DNA of 5,484 nt from UBA4655 sp044337015 (GCA_044337015.1 JBIIOJ010000226.1:1-5484), one strand, 5' to 3'; counted from the stretch's first letter, positions 1-5,484 are shown. A program made the numbers and translations. Notes: a model not told the origin generated them from the letters alone.

Positions 1-2
1 AC

Positions 3-998
3 GTCTACGCCGTCGACATGAATCCGCGGCAGAACGCGCTGCTCGACCTGAAGAGGGCCGGCATCAAGGCGCTCGAGTTCGACGATTTCTTCCGGATGTT
101 CGGCGAAGGCAGGCTGCCGGGGGCGAGGCGGATTTACCAGCAGAAACTGCGATCGCTCATGCCGGAGTGGTCCCGCGGGTTCTGGGACGCCAAGATCAAA
201 TGGTTCGACCACCCGACGCGGTCGTTCTACTTCCGGGGAACCTCGGGCCTGTTCGCCCGGCTCGCGAAGGTGTACACCGACCGGGTCATCAAGGTGCGGC
301 CGCACCTCGAGGCACTGCTGGAGGCCGATTCGCTCGACGAGCAGCGTGCCATCTACGACCGCCATGTGCGGGACAACTTCAGTGGTTTCCTGAAGTTTCT
401 TCTGAACCGCGACACGACCATGTCGATGCTCGGCGTTCCTCTGGCGCAGCGGAGGCAGATTGAGGCCACCTACTCGGGCGACCTCGCGCGGTTCATCCAG
501 GACTGCATCGAGGGGGCCTTCGTCAAGCTCCCGATGAAGGACAACTACTTCTGGCGGCTCTACATCAACGGCCGCTACACCCGAGAGTGCTGCCCGGAAT
601 ATCTCGTCGCCGACAACTTCGAGAAGCTCAGGGCGGGGCTCGTCGACCGCGTCTCGACGCACACCGCGTCCGTCCAGGGGTTTCTCGAGGGGCACCAAGG
701 CAGCATCTCGCGGTTCGTGCTCCTCGACCACATGGACTGGCTAAGCGACCATTTCTTCCCGCTTCTCGAGAGCGAGTGGCAGGCGATCGTCAACCGGGCC
801 GCCCCGAATGCCCGCGCCATCTGGAGGAGCGGCGGTTTCAACACCGATTTCGTCCAGGAAGTGCGGGTGAACGTCGACGGCCGCACGAGACGGACGAAGG
901 AACTGCTCCACTTCCACACCGATCTTGCCAGGCAGCTCCACGAGCGCGACCGGGTGCATACCTACGGCAGCTTCGCGATCGCCGATCTGAAGCTCTGA
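3..998 (+). CDS. btaA: BtaA, SAM:diacylglycerol 3-amino-3-carboxypropyltransferase, 5'-partial
   Basis: This is the C-terminal ~331 residues of a BtaA/DUF3419-family enzyme. The family transfers the 3-amino-3-carboxypropyl group of S-adenosylmethionine to the free hydroxyl of diacylglycerol, giving diacylglycerylhomoserine, the first step to the betaine lipid DGTS. The frame is open to the window edge. The first ATG (position 18) falls inside the family motif VYAVDMNPRQNALLDLK, where the acidic residue and NP.Q part belong to the SAM-binding fold, so that ATG is internal and an N-terminal portion is missing upstream. Other family-like stretches are FDDFFRMFGEG just after it, DNYFWRLYINGRY mid-protein, LLDHMDWLSDHFFPLLESEW, and the C-terminal RVHTYGSFAIADLKL. 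No signal peptide or membrane helix is visible in the part seen. btaB follows closely, so the two are probably co-transcribed. Assignment rests on recognised motifs and on the adjacent btaB. The true start and promoter are not in the window. Confidence 0.92.
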   Translation, partial: VYAVDMNPRQNALLDLKRAGIKALEFDDFFRMFGEGRLPGARRIYQQKLRSLMPEWSRGFWDAKIKWFDHPTRSFYFRGTSGLFARLAKVYTDRVIKVRPHLEALLEADSLDEQRAIYDRHVRDNFSGFLKFLLNRDTTMSMLGVPLAQRRQIEATYSGDLARFIQDCIEGAFVKLPMKDNYFWRLYINGRYTRECCPEYLVADNFEKLRAGLVDRVSTHTASVQGFLEGHQGSISRFVLLDHMDWLSDHFFPLLESEWQAIVNRAAPNARAIWRSGGFNTDFVQEVRVNVDGRTRRTKELLHFHTDLARQLHERDRVHTYGSFAIADLKL

Positions 999-1016
999 CG
1001 GTTCGGATGCCGTTTC

Positions 1017-1022
1017 AAGGAG
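1017..1022 (+). promoter_or_regulatory. Shine-Dalgarno sequence of btaB
   Basis: The sequence AAGGAG lies 8 bases before the GTG at 1031. It decides the start: the alternative in-frame ATG at 1007 has no comparable purine-rich site and would place this motif inside the coding region. Confidence 0.7.
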
Positions 1023-1030
1023 TCGCTGCC

Positions 1031-1759
1031 GTGGGTCTCTGGTCCGACCTCAAGATTCTCACCCAGATGGCGTTCAAGCCGGTCCGCGGCGGCAGCCACG
1101 CCGAGCGGATGGAGAGCTTTTACGGAGGCCAGGCGGAGGGCTACGACGACTTTCGTCGCCGTCTGCTCAAGGGCCGCGAGGAGCTTTGGGCCGCGCTCCC
1201 GAAGCCGGAAGGGGGCGTCTGGGTCGACCTCGGTGGTGGCACCGGCGCAAACCTGGAGAACTTCGGCCCGGAGATCTCCCGGCTCGAACGCGTGTACGTC
1301 GTCGATCTTTCGACGTCGCTGCTGGAGGTCGCCCGCGATCGCTGCCGTGTCCGCGGTTGGAAGAACGTGGAATGCGTCGAAGCCGACGCGACGACCTTCC
1401 GGCCGTCCGAAGGGCAGGCCGATGTCGTCACGTTCTCCTACTCCCTCACCATGATCCCCCCCTGGTACGCCGCGATCGACAACGCCCTGGCCATGCTCAA
1501 GCCGGGTGGCCTCGTCGGCGCCGTCGATTTCTACGTCTCGCAGAAGCATCCGGCGGCAGGCCTGCGGCGGCACGGGTGGCTCTGCCGCTCCCTCTGGCCG
1601 GTGTGGTTCGCGACCGACAACGTATTTCCGTCGGCCGACCACCTGCCGTACCTGCAGCGACGGTTCGAGACCGTGCGGCTCGAGGAACGGCTCGCGCGGC
1701 TGCCGTACGTTCCGCTCCTCCGCGCGCCCTACTATGCCTTCATTGGCCGCAAGGCCTGA
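1031..1759 (+). CDS. btaB: BtaB, SAM-dependent N-methyltransferase of betaine-lipid (DGTS) synthesis
   Basis: This is a 242-residue class I SAM-dependent methyltransferase. As BtaB it would methylate the amine of diacylglycerylhomoserine three times to give DGTS. Counting from the GTG start, motif I is VWVDLGGGTGAN (63-74), the acidic end of strand 2 is in VYVVDLSTSLLEVAR (89-103, D92), VEADATTF is at 116-123, the strand-4 region is ADVVTFSYSLTMIPPW (130-145), and LKPGGLVGAVDFYVS is at 156-170. The C-terminal part, with LWPVWFATDNVF, DHLPYL and LPYVPLLRAPYYAFIGRK, resembles BtaB proteins rather than generic methyltransferases. There is no signal peptide or membrane helix, so it is probably cytosolic, working at the membrane surface. 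It starts 32 bases after the btaA stop, consistent with an operon. I chose GTG 1031 for its Shine-Dalgarno site; ATG 1007 would add eight residues. The last codons and stop lie in the first unit of a tandem duplication. Confidence 0.9.
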   Translation: MGLWSDLKILTQMAFKPVRGGSHAERMESFYGGQAEGYDDFRRRLLKGREELWAALPKPEGGVWVDLGGGTGANLENFGPEISRLERVYVVDLSTSLLEVARDRCRVRGWKNVECVEADATTFRPSEGQADVVTFSYSLTMIPPWYAAIDNALAMLKPGGLVGAVDFYVSQKHPAAGLRRHGWLCRSLWPVWFATDNVFPSADHLPYLQRRFETVRLEERLARLPYVPLLRAPYYAFIGRKA

Positions 1760-1786
1760 TTCCTTCGTCGGCCGCGAGGCCTGAAT
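1737..1786 (+). repeat. 25-bp imperfect tandem duplication of the btaB 3' end
   Basis: Units 1737-1761 and 1762-1786 match at 21 of 25 positions. The core GGCCGC(A/G)AGGCCTGA is shared, and three further bases (CCT, 1787-1789) begin a third unit that does not continue. Unit 1 encodes the btaB end AFIGRKA-stop. Unit 2 reads SFVGREA-stop in the next frame, because 25 is not a multiple of three. It lies between the btaB stop and the convergent gene ending at 1797. Each unit holds a GGCC-GNRA-GGCC hairpin. Confidence 0.75.
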
Positions 1787-1796
1787 CCTGCGAGGA
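1745..1796 (+). other. Two GNRA-loop hairpins at a convergent gene end
   Basis: GGCC-GCAA-GGCC (1745-1756) and GGCC-GCGA-GGCC (1770-1781) each fold into a 4-bp stem with a GNRA tetraloop on the plus strand. An outer helix of TCCT (1761-1764) with AGGA (1793-1796), plus CG (1766-1767) with CG (1791-1792) around a bulged T, could enclose the second. There is no T-tract after either hairpin, so they do not form a standard intrinsic terminator. They could mark a transcript end of another kind or a processing site. The stems are short and GC-rich, so chance is possible. Confidence 0.3.
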
Positions 1797-3464
1797 TCAG
1801 CCGCCGGCGGGCGGCGACGATGCGGGCGGCGGCGTCCGCCGGTCCACCTCGGTGGCGAGCGTCGACGTGAGCTTTCGGAGCCGCGTCCCCAGTTCCACGA
1901 TCGCCCGCTCGCTCGTCTCGAGCGAGGCACGGGCGGCCTCGAATCGCCTCGCCGCCTCCTTCTCGAGTTTCTCGGCGGTGGCCACGTCGCCTGACCAGTT
2001 GCCGAGATCCTTTTCGAGCCGTCCCTTGACGCCCTCGAGTTCCACGAGTTGCCTCTTGGACGCCTCCTGTGCCTCGACGACCTCCTGCCTGTTCTGGTCG
2101 ATGACCGCGATCCGCTTTCTCAACAGCTCGGTCATCCGAAAGATGCCGATCGCATCGATCGCGATTCCACCCTCGGTCGTCGGCCGACCGGCACGGTCGA
2201 CCGCGGCCCCGCCGCGGAGCGCCGTTCCGGCCGCATTCAACGGACGACGGTAGAACCGGCGTTTGATCGCGAGCTTGCCGTCCTTTGCGAGTTTTTCGGC
2301 GTCTTCGAGCGGGAGACGGACCACGTCTCCGGCGGCGAACTCGATCGCGTCGGCGCCATCCCGCTCGTGGGTGTAGCCGTCGCTGAATTCCACCTCGGCC
2401 CAGAACATCCCCGGGGGGATCGACCATGCGTGCTTGAACGTGGCGCCAGCCTTCCGCAGCGGGGCGACGTCGCGGGCTGGAAACGCAGAGACTTTTTCGC
2501 CGGCCTTGAACCGCACCAGTCCGGTCGCCGGTCGGCCGTCGCTGCCCTCCGGGGTCCAGTCGAAGTCTTCCTCGAACTCGAGCGTGGCCCAGTCGACTCC
2601 CGGCGGGGGCACGTCGGGATCCTCCGGAAACGGGCTCGAGTCGCTCTCGCCGGCCGACGAGATCAGCTCTTCGGGAAAATCGTGCCGCTCGACGTCTTCG
2701 CGCAGTCGGCCGTTTTCGGGCACCTGCTTCGTCGGCTCGGGAATGACCGTCGCCTCGGCGTCGCGGCCGGTGCGGTGAAACGCCATCCAGCGGTCGAACG
2801 GGAGGTTCTCGTAGGCAACGACATCCTCGTGGGGGGCGTTCCAGACCTCGCGATCGCGGTCCTCGACGGGGCCGAGCGGGAGTACGGCCAGTTGGTTGTC
2901 GTTCACCTGCGTCACCCGAAAGCCGCCGATGAACTTGCCCCCGTCGCCGAGCGGCTTGGAGTCGAAGAGGTAGAGTTCCGCCCCCTCCGCGATCGAGGGC
3001 TTCTCCGGCTCGGCGATCGTGATCCGTCCGGGTGTGGTTTCCGCATCCTTCACCGTCGGCGGCACGAACGTAACTTCCTTCCAAAACCGTCCCCGCCACG
3101 AGTTCACCCGATCAAGCGCGCGGCTCCATTCGACCTCTTTCGCCTCGAGCGACGCGACCGGGCAGTTCTGGAGGGTGTCGAGGGAGCATTCCCCGAGAGG
3201 CTGGAGCCCGGCCTTGCCTCGCACGTCGGCGCGAACCGCGTCGCGAACCTCGAGCACTTTCGACTCCCAGCCCCGCAGCATGGTGGCCCAGGCCCGCTCG
3301 CTCTGCCCTCGCACGCCCGCGAGCGCGAGGAATCCGCACGATGCAAGCAGCACGAGCCAGGCGCCGGCCGTGTTCGCGGGATGCCATCCGCGGAAGCCCA
3401 TGGCCAGCGCCACGATGCCCGTGAGAATCACGACCGCGATGATGGCGACGGGGATGTACTCCAT
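1797..3464 (-). CDS. Hypothetical membrane-anchored protein with internal repeat and C-terminal coiled coil
   Basis: I cannot assign a function to this 555-residue protein. Two hydrophobic helices lie at about residues 4-23 and 35-51. A stretch with two cysteines (C93, C101) follows. A compact block at about 159-230 (GAELYLFDSKPLGDGGKFIGGF onward, ending near LPFDRWMAFH) looks like a small beta-rich domain. An acidic, proline-rich linker (about 250-290) leads to two related segments (292-350 and 355-408) sharing WA..EF, F.AG..V, P..D, L.K.G. Residues about 444-535 are charged and heptad-like, probably a coiled coil, and the tail is rich in P, A, S and G. The pattern FYRRPLN followed by a coiled coil ending EVDRRTP recalls hypothetical proteins of Planctomycetota, from memory only. 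The ATG at 3464 has GGAG six bases upstream. The gene is divergent from rpoD and converges on btaB. Base composition and codon use look like the neighbours, so it is probably native. Confidence 0.85.
   Translation of the reverse strand: MEYIPVAIIAVVILTGIVALAMGFRGWHPANTAGAWLVLLASCGFLALAGVRGQSERAWATMLRGWESKVLEVRDAVRADVRGKAGLQPLGECSLDTLQNCPVASLEAKEVEWSRALDRVNSWRGRFWKEVTFVPPTVKDAETTPGRITIAEPEKPSIAEGAELYLFDSKPLGDGGKFIGGFRVTQVNDNQLAVLPLGPVEDRDREVWNAPHEDVVAYENLPFDRWMAFHRTGRDAEATVIPEPTKQVPENGRLREDVERHDFPEELISSAGESDSSPFPEDPDVPPPGVDWATLEFEEDFDWTPEGSDGRPATGLVRFKAGEKVSAFPARDVAPLRKAGATFKHAWSIPPGMFWAEVEFSDGYTHERDGADAIEFAAGDVVRLPLEDAEKLAKDGKLAIKRRFYRRPLNAAGTALRGGAAVDRAGRPTTEGGIAIDAIGIFRMTELLRKRIAVIDQNRQEVVEAQEASKRQLVELEGVKGRLEKDLGNWSGDVATAEKLEKEAARRFEAARASLETSERAIVELGTRLRKLTSTLATEVDRRTPPPASSPPAGG
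2241..2402 (-). repeat. Protein repeat copy 2 (residues 355-408)
   Basis: This codes for the second segment, beginning WAEVEF and containing IEFAAGDVV, then P..D...L.K.G, and ending in FYRRP just before the region leading to the coiled coil. Its opening tryptophan is 63 residues after that of copy 1. Confidence 0.5.
2415..2591 (-). repeat. Protein repeat copy 1 (residues 292-350)
   Basis: This codes for the first of two related segments of the membrane protein, beginning WATLEF and containing VRFKAGEKV and a later P..D...L.K.G pattern. The repeat shows at protein level only. About thirteen positions are identical to copy 2 once a six-residue and a one-residue gap are allowed. Confidence 0.5.
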
Positions 3465-3470
3465 GGAGGG

Positions 3471-3476
3471 CTCCGT
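3471..3476 (-). promoter_or_regulatory. Shine-Dalgarno sequence of the membrane protein gene
   Basis: Read on the minus strand this is ACGGAG, with GGAG ending six bases before the ATG at 3464-3462. It supports that start. Confidence 0.55.
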
Positions 3477-3502
3477 GCGGGTCGTTACCGGACTGTCCCG
3501 GG

Positions 3503-3508
3503 AGTATA
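3503..3508 (-). promoter_or_regulatory. Possible -10 box (TATACT) for the membrane protein gene
   Basis: On the minus strand this reads TATACT, a close match to the sigma-70 -10 consensus and an AT-rich island in GC-rich DNA. It would start transcription about 30 bases before the ATG. No recognisable -35 box lies at the right spacing (CTCGGG at 17 bases), and there is no extended -10 TG, so the call is tentative. Confidence 0.35.
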
Positions 3509-3570
3509 GGGTTCACCGATCGATCCCCGAGAGGCCGAATTCTCGGCTGAAAAGGTGGCCAGTGCGAACT

Positions 3571-3621
3571 CTCAGGACGGTCCGCGGCATGCCGCCCCAG
3601 TCCGGAGGACCGTCGTCCGAG
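3571..3621 (+). repeat. Long imperfect hairpin with palindromic tip
   Basis: GACGGTCC (3576-3583) pairs perfectly with GGACCGTC (3607-3614). The stem can extend outward through bulges, with CTC (3571-3573) pairing GAG (3619-3621). The loop begins with the 12-bp palindrome GCGGCATGCCGC (3584-3595). It may form in an RNA leader of the sigma factor gene or act as a DNA dyad. High GC makes such matches fairly likely by chance. Confidence 0.4.
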
Positions 3622-3660
3622 GGCGACACCTGTCGCCCGACACTGCCGCCCGCGGGCGAC
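3621..3660 (+). repeat. Three-part inverted repeat allowing two alternative hairpins
   Basis: GGGCGACA (3621-3628) and TGTCGCCC (3631-3638) are perfect inverted repeats two bases apart. The middle arm, GTCGCCCG (3632-3639), is also perfectly complementary to CGGGCGAC (3653-3660). The arm can pair with only one partner at a time. The 12-bp palindrome CGCCCGCGGGCG (3647-3658) overlaps the third element. The first pair could also be a protein-binding dyad. Confidence 0.45.
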
Positions 3661-3709
3661 GTGCGGGGCCGGGTGGGGTACGGCTCGCGGTGCCTTGGAT
3701 GCCCGCGAG

Positions 3710-3752
3710 AAACCCTCGAAAACATGCCGAAATTGGCTTCCGGCGGGTTTTT
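3710..3752 (+). terminator. Terminator-like hairpin with T5 in the sigma factor leader
   Basis: GCCG-AA (3726-3731) pairs with TT-CGGC (3738-3744, one bulged C) around a six-base loop. GGG and then TTTTT (3748-3752) follow. AAACCC (3710-3715) can also pair with GGGTTT (3745-3750), closing a larger helix over a 10-base bulge. This resembles a weak intrinsic terminator or attenuator about 95 bases before the sigma factor start. The stem is short and the GGG sits between stem and T-run, so confidence is low. Confidence 0.3.
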
Positions 3753-3844
3753 CCTGGGATGCAGAGATTGTTTCGGCACGGCATCTGCCCCGATCCGATG
3801 GCGTTGCCTCGAACCCGGTTTCGCTCCCTCCCCCGGACGTCCCC

Positions 3845-5419
3845 ATGATCCGCACCGCTTCGCCCATGCACACCCCGCGATCCGCGGAACCCATTTCCTC
3901 CGTCTCCGGCCGCCGCGTGGATCGTCCCGGCAAGCGGCCGGTCAAGAAGCGGGCTCGACGCCAGCGATCGGGTAGTGCCCTCAACATCGACGACCCCGTC
4001 CGGCTCTACCTGCTCCAGATGGGGGGCAACGCGCTGCTCACGCGTGAGACGGAAGTCTCGAGCGCACGCGAAATCGAGTACTGGCGGACCCGTTTTCGCC
4101 GGTTGGTGCTCGGCAACGACTTCGTCCTCGCAGGCGCCATCGGACTCCTCGAGCGGGTGCACGCGGGCACGCTCCGGCTCGACCGGACGATCGAGGTGGC
4201 GGTCACCGACACCCGCGAGAAGAAGCGGATCATGCGTCGGCTCGGTCCGAATCTCGAGACGCTGCGACGCATCCAGCGGGACAACGCGACGCTCTTCCGG
4301 ACGGCCATGTCGAAGGCGGTCCCCGACACCAGGCGGCGGGTCGCCTGGCGGCGGCTCGTGCGGCAGAAGGGGAAGGCCATACGGCTCGTCGAGGAGATGC
4401 GGCTGCGGATCCAGCGGCTCTACCCGCTCCTGAAGAACGTCCGCGACATCGCGGCGAGGACGGAAGCCATTCGAAACCGGCTGGTGGACGCCGCCACGAT
4501 TCCCACGGAGCGGGCCGCGCTGGTCGTGGAGGAACGTCGGCTGCTCTTTGGCATCCGGGAGAGCCGCAAGACGCTCGCCCGTCGCCTCGAGGCGGTCGAC
4601 GTCTCCCAGGCGAAGTATGACGCCGCGAAGCGGACGCTCGCCGAGGGCAATCTGCGGCTCGTGATCTCGATCGCGAAGCGGTACCGCAATCGCGGCCTTT
4701 CCTTCCTCGACCTGATCCAGGAGGGCAACTCGGGGCTCATGCGGGCGGTTGACAAGTTCGAACACGCCCGCGGCTTCAAGTTCTCCACCTACGCGACCTG
4801 GTGGATCCGCCAGGCGATCACTCGGGCGATCGCCGACCAGAGTCGGACGATCCGGGTGCCGGTGCACATGATCGACACGATGACGAAGCTTCGTGCGACC
4901 TCCCGCGACCTGCTCCAGCGCCACGGCCGCGAACCGACCGTCGAGGAACTGTCGGCCGCATCGGGGCTCTCGCTCGAGGAGGTCGAGTGCGTCTGGAGGA
5001 TGTCGCGGCAGCCGACGTCGCTCGAATCGCCGGTCGGCGACGGCGACGAGGGCACCTTCGGCGACCTCGTCCGCGACGCCCGCGAGGAGGATCCGCTGCG
5101 GGACGTCCACCAACAGGCGCTCAAGGACTGCGTCAAGAAGGCGCTCGAGGGGCTGCCCTACCGGGAGCGCGAGATCCTCCGCATGCGGTTCGGCCTCGCC
5201 GACGGCTACTCCTACACGCTCGAAGAGGTCGGCACGATCTTCAGCGTCACCCGCGAGCGGGTGCGGCAGATCGAGGCCAAGGCGGTGCAGAAACTGCGGC
5301 AGCCCGGCTTCCACATGGACCTCTCGAGCTTCATCGACGGCCGCTTCGCCGCCGACGAGCGGCCCGGCCTCGAGGCAAAAGCATCCCGCGAAGAAGAATC
5401 GCCCGTCGCGGTCTCCTGA
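3845..5419 (+). CDS. rpoD: RNA polymerase primary-type sigma-70 factor (RpoD/SigA-like)
   Basis: This 524-residue factor directs RNA polymerase to -10/-35 promoters. Counting from the ATG at 3845, a basic tail (29-41, RPGKRPVKKRARR) precedes region 1.2 (about 48-80, DDPVRLYLLQMGGNALLTRE). A long non-conserved, mostly helical insert spans about 81-258. Region 2 (262-340) has NLRLVISIAKRYRNRGLSFLDLIQEGN and the 2.3/2.4 motif FKFSTYATWWIRQAI. Region 3 (341-415) includes GREPTVEELS. Region 4 (423-487) has LPYREREILRMRFGL and the helix-turn-helix TLEEVGTIFSVTRERVRQIEAKAVQKLR. Region 1.2, the insert and full regions 3 and 4 place it in the primary sigma group rather than ECF. An acidic region 1.1 is absent. 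I chose ATG 3845 because the first residues before region 1.2 then look coherent, although there is no Shine-Dalgarno site. ATG 3866 is an alternative; ATG 3695 would add 50 unlikely residues. Whether it is the housekeeping factor or one of several paralogs cannot be told here. Confidence 0.93.
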   Translation: MIRTASPMHTPRSAEPISSVSGRRVDRPGKRPVKKRARRQRSGSALNIDDPVRLYLLQMGGNALLTRETEVSSAREIEYWRTRFRRLVLGNDFVLAGAIGLLERVHAGTLRLDRTIEVAVTDTREKKRIMRRLGPNLETLRRIQRDNATLFRTAMSKAVPDTRRRVAWRRLVRQKGKAIRLVEEMRLRIQRLYPLLKNVRDIAARTEAIRNRLVDAATIPTERAALVVEERRLLFGIRESRKTLARRLEAVDVSQAKYDAAKRTLAEGNLRLVISIAKRYRNRGLSFLDLIQEGNSGLMRAVDKFEHARGFKFSTYATWWIRQAITRAIADQSRTIRVPVHMIDTMTKLRATSRDLLQRHGREPTVEELSAASGLSLEEVECVWRMSRQPTSLESPVGDGDEGTFGDLVRDAREEDPLRDVHQQALKDCVKKALEGLPYREREILRMRFGLADGYSYTLEEVGTIFSVTRERVRQIEAKAVQKLRQPGFHMDLSSFIDGRFAADERPGLEAKASREEESPVAVS

Positions 5420-5484
5420 CGCGGCAGATCGTCAAACGGCTGGGGTTCGGGGCTGCCCGTATGCCGCTCGCCGGACGCGCGCGG

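Larger units (their letters stand above)
3465..3844. other. 380-bp divergent intergenic region, rich in inverted repeats
   Basis: This region separates the divergent membrane protein and sigma factor genes. I see no convincing gene in it. It holds the Shine-Dalgarno site and a possible -10 box of the leftward gene, then a cluster of inverted repeats (3571-3660), a terminator-like hairpin (3710-3752), and a C-rich stretch just before the sigma factor start. I found no convincing promoter for the sigma factor. Part of the region stays open in the sigma factor frame back to an ATG at 3695, but the residues encoded there do not look like sigma factor sequence. Confidence 0.6.

Noticed and set aside
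587..1030. Upstream extension of the btaB frame into btaA.
   Set aside because: The extension is R- and P-rich, with no methyltransferase or other domain features, and lies inside clear BtaA coding sequence.
2049..3509. A 486-codon plus-strand open frame opposite the membrane protein gene.
   Set aside because: The minus-strand frame has membrane helices, a coiled coil, a Shine-Dalgarno site and balanced composition. The plus frame has none of these and looks like a codon-bias shadow.
3768..3797. Possible -35 (TTGTTT) for a sigma factor promoter.
   Set aside because: No acceptable -10 hexamer is found 16-18 bases downstream (sequences such as CGATCC and GATCCG).
3695..3844. Fifty-residue N-terminal extension of the sigma factor from ATG 3695.
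   Set aside because: The residues look non-coding, cover the terminator-like hairpin, and have no likeness to sigma region 1.1. No Shine-Dalgarno site supports it.
3572..5314. A 580-codon open frame on the minus strand opposite the sigma factor gene.
   Set aside because: The plus-strand frame encodes an unmistakable sigma-70. Long antisense frames are expected in GC-rich coding DNA, and this translation is rich in R, P, E, D and L without a recognisable domain.
5448..5459. Small hairpin CGGG-GCTG-CCCG after the sigma factor stop, as a terminator.
   Set aside because: The stem has only four base pairs, no T-run follows, and the surrounding sequence is highly GC-rich.
1..5484. Mobile element, CRISPR, tRNA or rRNA content.
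   Set aside because: I saw no transposase or integrase motif, no regularly spaced repeats, and no tRNA or rRNA signature. All four genes have similar composition, so there is no sign of a recent insertion.

Overview
The window is GC-rich bacterial DNA with four genes on two strands. It reads most like a member of the phylum Planctomycetota, possibly the Pirellulales. This placement is inferred from protein style: the sigma-70 factor has the planctomycete form of region 1.2 plus a long non-conserved insert, and the membrane/coiled-coil protein resembles hypothetical proteins I associate with that phylum. No database search was possible.

Layout: (1) Positions 1-1759, plus strand, hold a two-gene betaine-lipid operon. 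The first is btaA, whose 5' end lies outside the window, and the second is btaB. BtaA would join the 3-amino-3-carboxypropyl group of S-adenosylmethionine (SAM) to diacylglycerol, and BtaB would methylate the amine three times, giving the phosphorus-free lipid diacylglyceryl-N,N,N-trimethylhomoserine (DGTS). (2) Positions 1737-1796 form the convergent boundary. It contains a 25-bp imperfect tandem duplication of the end of btaB with two small GNRA-loop hairpins. (3) Positions 1797-3464, minus strand, encode a 555-residue protein of unknown function with two N-terminal membrane helices, a two-copy internal repeat and a C-terminal coiled coil. (4) Positions 3465-3844 are a 380-bp divergent intergenic region rich in inverted repeats, including a pair of mutually exclusive hairpins and a terminator-like hairpin with five T residues. 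(5) Positions 3845-5419, plus strand, encode a primary-type sigma-70 factor (RpoD/SigA-like). (6) Positions 5420-5484 show no gene and no convincing terminator.

The two bta genes form one pathway. The unknown protein and the sigma factor are divergent neighbours with no evident functional link to it. I see no mobile element, CRISPR array, tRNA or rRNA. Nothing here amounts to a clearly new biological system. The points most worth a second look are the duplicated btaB tail, the structured rpoD leader and the internal repeat of the unknown membrane protein.
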